This document shows, in pieces, positions 41,965 to 50,767 of a stretch of 64,000 nucleotides of DNA; the stretch's first letter is position 1, and each line of letters begins with the position of its first letter. A model generated the notes under the pieces. The model was not told the origin of the DNA. It worked only from the letters and a program-made list of their open reading frames with translations, and did not search any database. Source of the stretch: Paraconexibacter antarcticus (GTDB lineage: Bacteria; Actinomycetota; Thermoleophilia; Solirubrobacterales; Solirubrobacteraceae); assembly GCF_024220175.1 (NCBI RefSeq), contig NZ_CP098502.1, positions 3,476,514 through 3,540,513 on the forward strand, in the 5' to 3' direction. The position numbers and the translations under genes were made by a program.

Positions 41965-44900
41965 CTACGCGGGCGCCGTCTCGGCCGCGCTGCGCCGGGC
42001 CACGGCGTCCGCGACAACCTCGCGCGGCGGCAGCTTGCGCGAGATGACCTTCGAGACGCCGTCGTCGCCCATCGTCACGCCGTAGAGCGTGTCGGCGGCC
42101 TCCATCGTCCGCTTCTGATGCGTGACGACGATGAACTGCGCGCGGTCGGCGTACGTCTCGAGCAGGTCGAGGAAGCGCCCGATGTTCAGGTCGTCGAGCG
42201 CGGCCTCGACCTCGTCGAGGATGTAGAACGGGCACGGCTTCGCGAGGAAGACGCTGAAGAGGAACGCGATCGCCGTCATCGACTTCTCGCCGCCGGAGAG
42301 GAGCGTCAGGCGCTTCATCGCCTTGCCCGCCGGGGTGATCTCGATCTCGACGCCGACGTCGTCGTCGGGGCCGAAGCCCGTGTCGCCCTCGCTCGCCTGC
42401 GCCTCAGCCGCGGCCTCCGCGTCGGCGGCTGCTTCCGCGGCGGCCTCGGGGTCACCGTCGGCGTCCGCGCCACCGAGCACGGGCCGCGGGCCCGCGTCCT
42501 CGCGGACGAGCCGCAGCCGGCCGCGGCCGCCCGGGAAGAGCCGCTGCGAGAGCTCCTCGAAGTTCTTCGCGGCCGCGTTGAACGTCTCCTCGAACGTCTC
42601 GCGGATCTGGCGATCGGTGTCCTTGATGAACGTGCGCAGCTCGCGCAGCGCCGTCTCGAGGTCGGCGCGCTGGGTCTCGAGCTCCTCGACGTGCGCGAGC
42701 GCCTCGTCGTACTCGGCCTTCGCGAGCGGGTTGACGGGGCCGAGCTGCTCGCGGCGCTTGCGCAGGCGGTCGATCCGCTGGCGCAGCTGCTCGGCGTCCT
42801 GCGGGACGAGCGGCTCGGTCGCGGGCTCGGCCGGCAGGCCGAGCGTCTCCGCGAGCGTGCCGAGCTCGAGCTCGGCCTCGGCGGCCTGATCGCGGAGCTG
42901 CTGCGCGCGGACCTCGGCGCGGGTGAGCGCGTCGCCCGCCTCGCGCAGGCGCTGCTGGATCGCGGCCTCCTCGCTCGCGCAGGCGCGCAGCTCGGCGGCG
43001 ACCCCCTCCCCCGCCTGCCGCTCCTCGGCGAGCGCGGCCTCGGCGACGGTGACCTGCTCGCGTAGGCCCTCGAGGGCCGCGGTCAGCGCGGCGAGCAGGC
43101 GGTCGCACCACGGCGCCAGGGCCGTGTCGCGCTCGAGCTTGCCCGCGAGGAAGGTGATGCGCAGCGCCCGTTCGTCCCGCTCGCGGGCGGCACGCTCGGC
43201 GACGCGGCGCTCGGCGGCGAGCTCCCCCTCGATCTGCGCGCGACGGACGGCGCCCGCGGCGTCCTCGGGAGCCTTGCGGCGCTGCGCCTGCAGGAGCTCC
43301 GCCTGGCGGACCTCCTCGCGGGCCGCGTTGCGGGCGCGCTCGGCCTCGCGGGCGGTGCGGTCGTGCTGCTCGCGGGTCGCGTCGGCGGCGGAGACCGCCG
43401 CCTGCGCCGCCTCGACCGCCTCGAGCGCGGAGCGCTCCAGGCGCACGGCCTCCTCGGACTGCCCGATGAGCGCGTCCCGGTGGCCCCGCTGCACGAGGAC
43501 CCGCTCGGAGCCGCCACGGGCGGCCTGGTGCAGCTCGCGGGTGGCGCCGAACCACGCGCGGCCCTCCGGGGTCACGGCGATGCCGGTGAAGCCGGGCGCG
43601 GCGGCGGCCGCGGCGGCGTCCTCGACGACCCACGCGTCGGCGAGCAGGCGCCGGGCGAGGGTCAGGGCGGGCTCGGGGCCGCCGATGAGGCCCGGCAGGT
43701 GCTCGGCGCCGGGGACCGGCGGCTCCGCGGCGGGCGGGGCGCTCGCCGCGCCCGCGGCGCCGGGGTCGAGGACGAGCGCGCGACCGCCGTCGGTGCCGAC
43801 CTTGCCGAGGAGCGTGCCCGCGGCGTCGAGGTCCGGCGTGATCGCCGCGGTCATCCGGCCGCCGAGCGCGGCGGACAGCGCGAGCTCGTAGCCGGCCTTC
43901 ACCTCGAGCTCGTCGGCGAGGGCGCGGGCGCCACCGGGGGCGCTCGTGTGCGAGCGCAGGAACTGGTTGGCGGCGGCGAGCTCGGCGCCGAGTCGCGAGG
44001 CGTTGCGGCGCGCCGCCTCGGCGCTCACCTCGGCGGCCTTGCGGGCGCGGCGGGCGGTCTCGGTCGCACCGTCGCTCTCGGCGAGCGCCGCCTTCGCGGC
44101 GGTGACCTCGGCCTCGGCAGCCTCGACCTTCGCCAGCGCGGCGAGGCGCTGCTCCTCGAGGGCCGCGAGCTCGCGCTTCAGCGCCGCCTCGCGGTCGGTG
44201 TCCAGGCGGGCGAGCTCGGCCTCGAGGGCCTCGATCCGCTCGTGGCCGTCCTCGTCCGGCTGGTCCTCCTCGGCCTGGCTGCGCAGCACGCCGAGCTGGC
44301 GGGTGCGCGACTCGACGCGCTCCTGCACGCTCTGGAGCGTGTCGCGGGTGCGCTCGAGGCGCAGCTCGATGCGGTCGACCGCGCTGCGGGCCTGGGAGGC
44401 GCGGCGCATGAGGCGCTCACGGTGCTCGCCGCGCTGGGCGAGCTTCTCCTCCGCGGCCTCGCGCCGGGCGGCGACGACGCCGAGCTCCTGCTGGGCGGTG
44501 TCGCGGGCGGTGCGCGCGGTCGCCGCGGCGGCGACGGCGGCCTCGCGGTCGGTGCGGCGGGCGCGGACCGTGTCGCGGACGAGCTCCCAGCGGGCCTCGA
44601 CCTGCTGGCGCTCGAGGCGCTCGTGCAGCTCGGCGGCCTCGGCCTGGCGCTTGAGCGGGCGCAGGCGCGAGCGGGCCTCGCGCTCGACGTCGAGCGAGCG
44701 GTCGAGGTTGTCCTGCGTGCGCTCGAGCTTGAGCTGCGCGCGGCGGCGGCGCTTGCGGTGCTTGCCGAGCCCGGCCGCCTCCTCGATGAGCAGGCGGCGG
44801 TCCTTCGGCTTGGAGGTGACGATGCCCTCGACGCGGCCCTGGGAGACGACCGAGTGCATCTCCTTGCCGAGGCCGGTGTCCGAGAGGATCTCGAGGACGT

Positions 44901-45267
44901 CGACGAGGCGGCACTTCGCGCCGTTGAGGCGGTACTCGCCGTCCCCCGACCGGTCGAGGCGACGGACGATCGAGATCTCGCCGAACGGGAGGTCGACCGT
45001 CGCGTCGGAGTTGTCGAGGACGATCTCGACCTCGGCGCTCGAGCGGGCCTGGATCCCGCGGCCGCCGCCGAAGATGATGTCCTGCATCGTCTGGCCGCGG
45101 ACGGCGACCGGCGACTGCTCGCCCATCGCCCACAGCACGGCGTCGGTGACGTTCGACTTGCCGGACCCGTTCGGCCCGACAACGACGGAGACGCCGGGCC
45201 CGAACTCGAGGCGCGTGCGGTCCGGGAACGACTTGAAGCCCTTGAGGGTGAGCGACTTCAGGTGCAT
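41965..45267 (-). CDS. smc: Chromosome segregation ATPase SMC
   Basis: A 1100-residue SMC. The N-terminal head has KGFKSFPDRTRLEFGPGVSV and Walker A VVGPNGSGKSNVTDAVLWA. Two long coiled coils surround a hinge at about residues 420-520. The C-terminal head has the signature LLSGGEKSMTAIAFLFSVFL and Walker B FYILDEVEAALDDLN. An Ala/Asp-rich insert of about 45 residues lies in the C head, before GVEIEITPAGKAMKRL. It compacts and segregates chromosomes with ScpA/ScpB. It starts one base after the rnc stop. Confidence 0.96.
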   Translation of the reverse strand: MHLKSLTLKGFKSFPDRTRLEFGPGVSVVVGPNGSGKSNVTDAVLWAMGEQSPVAVRGQTMQDIIFGGGRGIQARSSAEVEIVLDNSDATVDLPFGEISIVRRLDRSGDGEYRLNGAKCRLVDVLEILSDTGLGKEMHSVVSQGRVEGIVTSKPKDRRLLIEEAAGLGKHRKRRRRAQLKLERTQDNLDRSLDVEREARSRLRPLKRQAEAAELHERLERQQVEARWELVRDTVRARRTDREAAVAAAATARTARDTAQQELGVVAARREAAEEKLAQRGEHRERLMRRASQARSAVDRIELRLERTRDTLQSVQERVESRTRQLGVLRSQAEEDQPDEDGHERIEALEAELARLDTDREAALKRELAALEEQRLAALAKVEAAEAEVTAAKAALAESDGATETARRARKAAEVSAEAARRNASRLGAELAAANQFLRSHTSAPGGARALADELEVKAGYELALSAALGGRMTAAITPDLDAAGTLLGKVGTDGGRALVLDPGAAGAASAPPAAEPPVPGAEHLPGLIGGPEPALTLARRLLADAWVVEDAAAAAAAPGFTGIAVTPEGRAWFGATRELHQAARGGSERVLVQRGHRDALIGQSEEAVRLERSALEAVEAAQAAVSAADATREQHDRTAREAERARNAAREEVRQAELLQAQRRKAPEDAAGAVRRAQIEGELAAERRVAERAARERDERALRITFLAGKLERDTALAPWCDRLLAALTAALEGLREQVTVAEAALAEERQAGEGVAAELRACASEEAAIQQRLREAGDALTRAEVRAQQLRDQAAEAELELGTLAETLGLPAEPATEPLVPQDAEQLRQRIDRLRKRREQLGPVNPLAKAEYDEALAHVEELETQRADLETALRELRTFIKDTDRQIRETFEETFNAAAKNFEELSQRLFPGGRGRLRLVREDAGPRPVLGGADADGDPEAAAEAAADAEAAAEAQASEGDTGFGPDDDVGVEIEITPAGKAMKRLTLLSGGEKSMTAIAFLFSVFLAKPCPFYILDEVEAALDDLNIGRFLDLLETYADRAQFIVVTHQKRTMEAADTLYGVTMGDDGVSKVISRKLPPREVVADAVARRSAAETAPA

Positions 45268-45268
45268 G

Positions 45269-45970
45269 TCACGCGACCTCGAGCCCGTCCTCGACGACGT
45301 CCGCGTCGACGTCGAGCAGCGCCAGGGCGGCCCGGGCGGCCTCCTGCTCGGCGGCCTTCTTCGAACGGCCGCGGCCGGTGCCCATCGGGCGGTCGCCGAT
45401 CGACGCGACGACCTCGAAGGTCCGCTCGTGCGGCGGGCCCTCCTCGGCGGTGACGGTGTAGGTCACGCCCTGGCCGCGCTGCGCCAGGCGCTCCTGCAGC
45501 GCCGACTTGAAGTCGACCGGGTGGTCGAGCGCGGCGGCGATCTCCGGCTCGAACGCCTCGACGACCGCGGCCGCCGTCGTCTCGTAGCCGTTGTGGAGGT
45601 AGCAGGCGCCGATGACCGCCTCCATGATCGACGCGAGGACGCGCTCGGTGTCCTTCAGCCCGTCGGCCGTCTGCCCGGCCGGGGCGGCGGCCACGAGGCG
45701 CGCGGGGACGCCGAGGCGCTCCGCGACCCCGCGGCAGGCGACCCCGGACACCGTCTGCGCGCGGATCTTCGTCAGCCGGCCGGCGCCGTAGCGCTCGGAG
45801 TCCAGCCGCGGGTACAGGTGCGAGGTGATCGCGAGGCCGAGGACGCTGTCGCCGAGGAATGCGAGCCGGGCGTAGGAGTCCGAGCGGCGGTCGGTCCACG
45901 ACGCGTGCGTGAAGACCTGGCGGCTGAGCTCCTCAGGAAGCGCGTCGAGGAGTGTTTCGAGCTGGCGCAG
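45269..45970 (-). CDS. rnc: Ribonuclease III with probable CTG start
   Basis: A 233-residue RNase III. The catalytic domain has RLAFLGDSVLGLAITSHLYP (the family's ERLEFLGDSVL signature), the RLTKIRAQTVSG helix and DTERVLASIMEAVIGACYL. The dsRNA-binding domain has FKSALQERLAQRGQGVTYTV and GRGRSKKAAEQEAARAAL. It processes rRNA and other double-stranded RNA. No ATG, GTG or TTG lies in frame before residue 74 (GTG 45751), which would destroy the catalytic core. CTG at 45970 has AGGGGA six bases upstream and fits homologues. It begins ten bases after the acpP stop. Confidence 0.92.
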   Translation of the reverse strand: MRQLETLLDALPEELSRQVFTHASWTDRRSDSYARLAFLGDSVLGLAITSHLYPRLDSERYGAGRLTKIRAQTVSGVACRGVAERLGVPARLVAAAPAGQTADGLKDTERVLASIMEAVIGACYLHNGYETTAAAVVEAFEPEIAAALDHPVDFKSALQERLAQRGQGVTYTVTAEEGPPHERTFEVVASIGDRPMGTGRGRSKKAAEQEAARAALALLDVDADVVEDGLEVA

Positions 45971-45980
45971 CGCGCGTCCC

Positions 45981-46232
45981 CTACGAGGCGGCGGGAGCGT
46001 GCTCGAGGACGAAGTCCACGGCCTGGGCGACCGTCAGGATCTGCGCGGCCTGCTCGTCGCTCATCTTCACGCCGTAGGAGTCCTCGAGCTCCTGCACGAG
46101 CGTGTAGAGGTCGAGCGAGTCGGCCTCGAGGTCCTCCTTGAAGCGCGTCGACTCGTCGATGGCCGAGGGGTCGGCGTCCAGCTCGTCGGCGAGGTGGGAC
46201 TGGATCAGCGCGAAGACGGACTCACGGGTCAT
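45981..46232 (-). CDS. acpP: Acyl carrier protein
   Basis: An 83-residue ACP. The phosphopantetheine serine is in EDLEADSLDLYTLVQELED (DSL motif). It carries acyl chains in type II fatty acid synthesis. ATG 46232 overlaps the plsX stop as ATGA; rnc begins right after it. The plsX-acpP-rnc-smc order is a classical bacterial cluster. Confidence 0.95.
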   Translation of the reverse strand: MTRESVFALIQSHLADELDADPSAIDESTRFKEDLEADSLDLYTLVQELEDSYGVKMSDEQAAQILTVAQAVDFVLEHAPAAS

Positions 46233-47311
46233 GACGAGGACACGCTAGAGGCTTCTCCGGTCGGAGCAGCGGGCGCCTCCGGACGCGCGGGCGTTTCCCC
46301 TGCAGGTGAGCGTTTCAGGGCTCCGGCGGCCTCCAGCGCGGCGTGCGTGGAGCCGACGAGGTCACCGCGGGCGCCGCGGGCGGCGAGGAGGATCGCCTGC
46401 GAGAAGCCGCGGCGTGAGAAGCGGCCGTGCGGGACGACGCCGAGCCTGCGCAGCCCGAGCAGGTAGGCCCCGCCGTGGGCCTCCGGATCGAGCTCGTCGC
46501 GCAGGCCGCCGAGCGCCGGCTTCAGGAGCAGGCCGCCGGCCTTCGCGCGCCCCGACGACATCGCGGCGTCGCGGACCGCGCCGAGCAGCACCTTCGAGAC
46601 GCCCTCCATGAGCTTCAGGGAGACGTTGCCGGTGAAGCCGTCGGTGACGACGACGTCGACGCTCCCGTTCGTGATGTCGGTCCCCTCGATGTTCCCGACG
46701 AACTCGAGGGCCGTGGCGCCGGCCATCCGCTCGGTGAGCTGGGCGTGCGCGTCGAGGACGGTCTGGGTCCCGCGGGTCGCCTCGGTGCCGTTGGAGAGCA
46801 GCCCGACCCGCGGCCGCTCGACGCCGAGGACGGCGGTCGCGAGGACGGCCCCCATGAAGGCGAACTGGACGAGGTGCTCGGGGCGGGCCTCGGCGTTCGC
46901 GCCGACGTCGAGCAGCGTGACCGGGTGCCCGGGGATCGGGACCGGGATCGCGAGCGCCGGGCGGTGGATGCCGCGGCCGCGCTTGATGTTGAAGAGGCCC
47001 GCGGCGAGCGCGGCGCCGGTGGAGCCGCCGCTGACGAGCGCGTCGGCCTCCCCCGCGGCGACGGCCTTCGCGGCGAGGACGATCGAGGCGTCCGGCGTCG
47101 AGCGCGCGGCGCGGGCGGGGTCGGCCGCCTTCGCGATCGAGACGGGGGCGTCGACGACGGTGACGCCCTCGGGGACCTCGCCGATCTCCGCGGCGGGGCC
47201 GAAGAGGAGGACGCGGACACCCTGGGCGGCGGCGAGCGCCGCACCGGCGGCGACCTCGGCGGGACCGAGGTCCGCGCCGTTCGCGTCGACGGCGATGGTG
47301 AGGTCAGCCAT
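46229..47311 (-). CDS. plsX: Phosphate acyltransferase PlsX
   Basis: A 360-residue enzyme that makes acyl-phosphate from acyl-ACP, the first step of phospholipid synthesis by the PlsX/PlsY route. It contains AVDANGADLGPAEVAAGAAL, VSGGSTGAALAAGLFN, GNIEGTDITNGSVDVVVTDG and GGAYLLGLRRLGVVPHGRFS. The C-terminal 25 residues are low complexity. ATG 47311. It is followed by acpP and preceded by rpmF, with a hairpin between them. Confidence 0.95.
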   Translation of the reverse strand: MADLTIAVDANGADLGPAEVAAGAALAAAQGVRVLLFGPAAEIGEVPEGVTVVDAPVSIAKAADPARAARSTPDASIVLAAKAVAAGEADALVSGGSTGAALAAGLFNIKRGRGIHRPALAIPVPIPGHPVTLLDVGANAEARPEHLVQFAFMGAVLATAVLGVERPRVGLLSNGTEATRGTQTVLDAHAQLTERMAGATALEFVGNIEGTDITNGSVDVVVTDGFTGNVSLKLMEGVSKVLLGAVRDAAMSSGRAKAGGLLLKPALGGLRDELDPEAHGGAYLLGLRRLGVVPHGRFSRRGFSQAILLAARGARGDLVGSTHAALEAAGALKRSPAGETPARPEAPAAPTGEASSVSSS

Positions 47312-47341
47312 GCGTGCGCGCGTGACCGGAGCAGACGGGGT

Positions 47342-47363
47342 GGCCGGCCGTCAGGGGCCGGCC
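47342..47363 (-). terminator. Hairpin between rpmF and plsX
   Basis: GGCCGGCC (47342-47349), loop GTCAGG, GGCCGGCC (47356-47363), each arm self-complementary. It lies eight bases after the rpmF stop. It may terminate rpmF or attenuate the plsX operon. Confidence 0.5.
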
Positions 47364-47370
47364 GGACGAC

Positions 47371-47568
47371 CTAGTGGTCGTGATCGTGCCCGTGGTCGGG
47401 GGAGACGATCGTCTTCCCACCGTAGGTCCCGCAGGTCGGGCACACCCGGTGAGGGCGGCGAGGGGTGTGGCACTGGGGGCACGCGTTGTACGTCGGCGCG
47501 CTCAGCTTGTGCTGGGAGCGGCGCTTGGTGGTGCGCGAGTGCGACTGCTTCTGCTTGGGGACGGCCAT
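47371..47568 (-). CDS. rpmF: Ribosomal protein L32 with His-rich tail
   Basis: A 65-residue L32. AVPKQKQSHSRTTKRRSQHK is the family N-terminus, and CPQCHTPRRPHRVCPTCG is a zinc-binding four-Cys (C+) arrangement. The C-terminus DHGHDHDH is an extra metal-binding-like tail. It belongs to the large ribosomal subunit. ATG 47568 diverges from the GNAT gene at 47617. Confidence 0.95.
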   Translation of the reverse strand: MAVPKQKQSHSRTTKRRSQHKLSAPTYNACPQCHTPRRPHRVCPTCGTYGGKTIVSPDHGHDHDH

Positions 47569-47616
47569 GGCGACCAGTGAGGATAGGGGATCACGGGGCT
47601 GCTTGACTTGCGGGTC

Positions 47617-48492
47617 ATGGCTTCCGAGGTCCTCGTCCGTCCCCTGCTGCCGGCAGACGTCGCCGACGCGGCCGCCGTGGGCTGGGCCGCGCTGTCCCCC
47701 CTGTGGCCCGACGCGAGCCGCCCGGCGGACGACGAGGTGCGCGTGGCGCGCTCCCGCGCCCGCGTCGCCCACCTGCAGCGGACGGACCCCGGCGGCGCCT
47801 GGGTCGCCAAGCGCGACGGCCGCATCATCGGCCTCGCGCTCGCCCTCGTCCGGGACGGCGTGTGGGGGCTCAGCCTCTTCGGCGTCGTACCCGAGGAGCA
47901 CGGGAACGGGGTCGGCACGCAGCTCTTCGCCCCCGCCCTCGCCTACGGGCACGGCACCCGTGGCGGCATCATCCTCTCCAGCGAGCACCCGGCCGCGATG
48001 CGCCGCTACGCGCTGGCCGGCTTCCGGCTCCGGCCGTCCGTCTCGCTCCACGGAGTGCTCGACCGTCGCGGCCTGCCGTCCGGCCTCGTCAGCCGCGAGG
48101 GGTCGCTCGAGGACGAGGCGGACCTCGCGACGTGCGACACGGCCTCCCGCTTCGTCCGCGGTGCGAGCCACCGCGCCGACCTGCGGGCGTGCCTCGACGC
48201 CGGCGGCGAGCTGCTCGTCCACCCCGGCCGCGGCTTCGCGCTGCACCGCGAGGGCGCGCCGTTCCTCCTCGCGGCGACGGACGAGGAGGCGGCGACCGAC
48301 CTGCTGTGGTCGTGCTTCGCCGCCGCGCCGACCGGCGGTTCGGTGGGCGTCGACTTCATCACCGCCGGGAACGACTGGGCGATCACCGCCGGGCTCCGCG
48401 CGCGGCTGGCGCTGAGCCCGGACGGGCCGGTCTGCGTGCGCGGGGACGTCGGGCCGATGGCGCCGTACCTGCCGAGCGGCGCCTACCTCTAG
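47617..48492 (+). CDS. GNAT-like acetyltransferase, two-domain
   Basis: A 291-residue protein. The first 150 residues form a GNAT domain (LVRPLLPADVADAAAVGWAA, GVVPEEHGNGVGTQLFAPAL is the acetyl-CoA loop, and RRYALAGFRLRPSVSLHGV closes it). The rest is a second GNAT-like half, with ATDLLWSCFAAAPTGGSVGV, of the type seen in tandem acetyltransferases. Substrate unknown. It lies between rpmF and yceD on the opposite strand, breaking the common yceD-rpmF pair. ATG 47617 follows GCGGG. Confidence 0.8.
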   Translation: MASEVLVRPLLPADVADAAAVGWAALSPLWPDASRPADDEVRVARSRARVAHLQRTDPGGAWVAKRDGRIIGLALALVRDGVWGLSLFGVVPEEHGNGVGTQLFAPALAYGHGTRGGIILSSEHPAAMRRYALAGFRLRPSVSLHGVLDRRGLPSGLVSREGSLEDEADLATCDTASRFVRGASHRADLRACLDAGGELLVHPGRGFALHREGAPFLLAATDEEAATDLLWSCFAAAPTGGSVGVDFITAGNDWAITAGLRARLALSPDGPVCVRGDVGPMAPYLPSGAYL

Positions 48493-48525
48493 GCGCCCTG
48501 TCCGCCGGCCCGCCCGGGCGGGGGC

Positions 48526-49041
48526 TCAGTCGAAGGTGATCGAGCGCAGGGCGTCCCAGCGCGGGTCCGGCCCGCGCTCGTGCGCGTGGTCGGGGTGCTC
48601 GTTGAGGTTCACGCCGCACTCGCCGCAGAGGCCGGCGCAGTCGGGGCGACAGACCACCTGGGCCGGCAGCGCGAGCGCGAAGGCGTCGCGGACCCAGCTG
48701 CGGATGTCGATGACGTCGATGTCGACGTACGGGCTCTGCAGCTCCTCGCCGCCACCGGGCGCGTCGACCTCGCGCGTGTCGACCGTCGTGCTCGGCTGGG
48801 CCGGGCCCAGGCAGCGCATGCACGGCCCGGTCAGCGCGGCCTCGAAGCGCAGGCGCAGCGCCCAGCCCCCGCCCGTCATCCGCGAGATGTCGAGCACGAC
48901 CGGGATCTGCGGCGGCGTCGCCGCGTAGGTGTCCGCCCCGAAGACGAGGTCGTCGAGCCGGGCCTCGAGCTCCACGCGCCGCCCGTCGCCGGGGACGAGC
49001 TTCAGCGGCGCGAGGTCGTAGGTGTCGGTGGGCTTCGCCAT
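48526..49041 (-). CDS. YceD/DUF177-family protein
   Basis: A 171-residue DUF177 protein. It shows RVELEARLDDLVFGADTYAA, FEAALTGPCMRCLGPAQPS and the Cys-rich VCRPDCAGLCGECGVNLNEH near the end. In bacteria and plants the family is linked to 23S rRNA or ribosomal RNA accumulation, and it is usually encoded just before rpmF. Here the GNAT gene separates them, but both are still on the same strand. ATG 49041. Confidence 0.88.
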   Translation of the reverse strand: MAKPTDTYDLAPLKLVPGDGRRVELEARLDDLVFGADTYAATPPQIPVVLDISRMTGGGWALRLRFEAALTGPCMRCLGPAQPSTTVDTREVDAPGGGEELQSPYVDIDVIDIRSWVRDAFALALPAQVVCRPDCAGLCGECGVNLNEHPDHAHERGPDPRWDALRSITFD

Positions 49042-49094
49042 GGTCCTTCCGAGAGTAGGGGACGCGGCGCGGAGATCGCCGCCGCACCGCCGCG

Positions 49095-50708
49095 TCAGAC
49101 GGCCTTCAGCTCGCGCTTGAGGACCTTGCCGGTCGCGTTGCGTGGCAGCTCGTCGAGGAAGACGACCTCGCGCGGCACCTTGTACGACGCGAGGTGCGAC
49201 CGGATGTACGCCTTCAGCTCGGGCTCGCTCGTCTCCTGGCCGTCGCGCACGACGACGAACGCCTTGAGGCGCTGGCCGAACTCGGGGTCCTCGACGCCGA
49301 GGACCGATGCCTCCTCGACCGCGGCGTGGTCGGCGAGCAGGTCCTCGACCTCGCGGGGGAAGACGTTCTCGCCGCCCGAGACGATCATGTCGTCGTCGCG
49401 GCCGTCGACGAACAGGCGTCCCGCCGCGTCGAGGTGGCCGACGTCGCCGGTCGACATCAGGCCGTCGATGCGCTCCTTGTCACCTCCGCCGGTGTACCCG
49501 TCGAACATCATCTCGTTGCCGACGAAGATGCGTCCGGTCTGCCCGGCCGGGACCTCGTGGCCGTCGTCGTCGTAGAGGCGGACGATCGTGCCGCGCGGCG
49601 GGGTGCCGGCGGTGCCGGGCGCGGCGCGCATGTCGGCGGGCTGGGCGATCGTCGCCCAGGCGACCTCGGTCGAGCCGTAGAGGTTGTAGAGGACGTCCCC
49701 GAACCGGTCCATGACGCGGGTGGCGAGCTCGCCGGGCAGCGCCGAGCCGCTCGCCGCGATGACGCGCAGGCAGCTCGTGTCGTGGCGGGCGATACACGCC
49801 GGCGGGAGCTCGAGGGTGCGCTGCAGCATCACCGGGACGACGGCGAGCGCCGTGCAGCGGTGGTGGGCGACGGCCTGGAGCATCGACTCGGGGTCGAAGC
49901 GCCGCCGAAGGACGAGCGTCGACGAGAGGCCCATCCCGAGCGTGAGGTGCGCGAAGCCCCACGAATGGAACATCGGCGCGGCGATGTGCGTGGTCTCCCG
50001 GGCCTTGAGGGGGATCTTGCTGAAGAGGGCCGCGGCCGGCTCGAGCGACTCGGGCTGCTTGCGGTTCGCCCCCTTGGGCGTGCCCGTCGTCCCCGAGGTG
50101 AGGATGACGACGCGGCCCTTCTCGGACGGCGGCGTGACGTCGTCGGGGCGGCCGCGGGCGATGAGGTCCTCGAGGACCGGGTCGGTGGCCGGGTGCTCGC
50201 CGGAGCTCCAGGCGACGAAGCCCTTGCGGCCGGTGAGGGCGTCGGCGACGAGCCCGGTGAACTCCTCGTCGTAGATGATCGCCGCGGGCTGCTCGCGCTC
50301 GCAGACGTCCGTGATCTGCGGGCCCGCGAACATCGTGTTGAGGAACAGGGCGTGGCAGCCGAGCTTCGAGCAGGCGACGACCGCGTCGATGAACCCGCGG
50401 TGGTTGCGGGCGAGGATCGCGATCGCGTCGCCCTCCCGGATGCCGGCGGCGGCGAGCTCGTGGGCAAGGGCGTTCGTGCGCTCGTGCACCTCACGGAAGG
50501 TCAGCGTGCCGAGCTCGTCGATGATCGCCGGCGCGTCCGGGAAGCGCGCCGCCGAGGCGGCGTAGCCCGCCGCCGGGGTCGGGCCGAAGCGGTGGAGCGC
50601 GAGCCCGGCCTGCACGAGCCGGTCCGGGCGCGTCGGGCGGACGACGCCGGCGGCGTGCAGGGTCCTGACGAGGTGGACCTTGTTCGCCAGTTGATCGATG
50701 ACGTTCAC
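49095..50708 (-). CDS. AMP-forming acyl-CoA synthetase family protein
   Basis: A 537-residue adenylate-forming enzyme. The P-loop is VVILTSGTTGTPKGANRKQP, A5 is VLYNLYGSTEVAWATI, A7 is GLMSTGDVGHLDAAGRLFVD, A8 is DGRDDDMIVSGGENVFPREV and the catalytic Lys lies in ELPRNATGKVLKRELK. It likely activates a fatty or other carboxylic acid with ATP and CoA. Specificity is open. GTG 50708 follows TACCAT by seven bases (leaderless candidate). Confidence 0.9.
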   Translation of the reverse strand: MNVIDQLANKVHLVRTLHAAGVVRPTRPDRLVQAGLALHRFGPTPAAGYAASAARFPDAPAIIDELGTLTFREVHERTNALAHELAAAGIREGDAIAILARNHRGFIDAVVACSKLGCHALFLNTMFAGPQITDVCEREQPAAIIYDEEFTGLVADALTGRKGFVAWSSGEHPATDPVLEDLIARGRPDDVTPPSEKGRVVILTSGTTGTPKGANRKQPESLEPAAALFSKIPLKARETTHIAAPMFHSWGFAHLTLGMGLSSTLVLRRRFDPESMLQAVAHHRCTALAVVPVMLQRTLELPPACIARHDTSCLRVIAASGSALPGELATRVMDRFGDVLYNLYGSTEVAWATIAQPADMRAAPGTAGTPPRGTIVRLYDDDGHEVPAGQTGRIFVGNEMMFDGYTGGGDKERIDGLMSTGDVGHLDAAGRLFVDGRDDDMIVSGGENVFPREVEDLLADHAAVEEASVLGVEDPEFGQRLKAFVVVRDGQETSEPELKAYIRSHLASYKVPREVVFLDELPRNATGKVLKRELKAV

Positions 50709-50715
50709 GTCACGA

Positions 50716-50721
50716 ATGGTA
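50716..50721 (-). promoter_or_regulatory. -10 hexamer close to the acyl-CoA synthetase start
   Basis: TACCAT on the minus strand, seven bases before GTG 50708. The layout matches the other leaderless candidates in the window. Confidence 0.5.
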
Positions 50722-50767
50722 GGGCGGCGGACGGTCGACCGCCCTTCGAGCGCGGGCCGCGGGACGC

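Noticed and set aside
45269..45751. RNase III starting at GTG 45751
   Set aside because: This start would remove the FLGDSVL catalytic region, which is clearly encoded in frame upstream.
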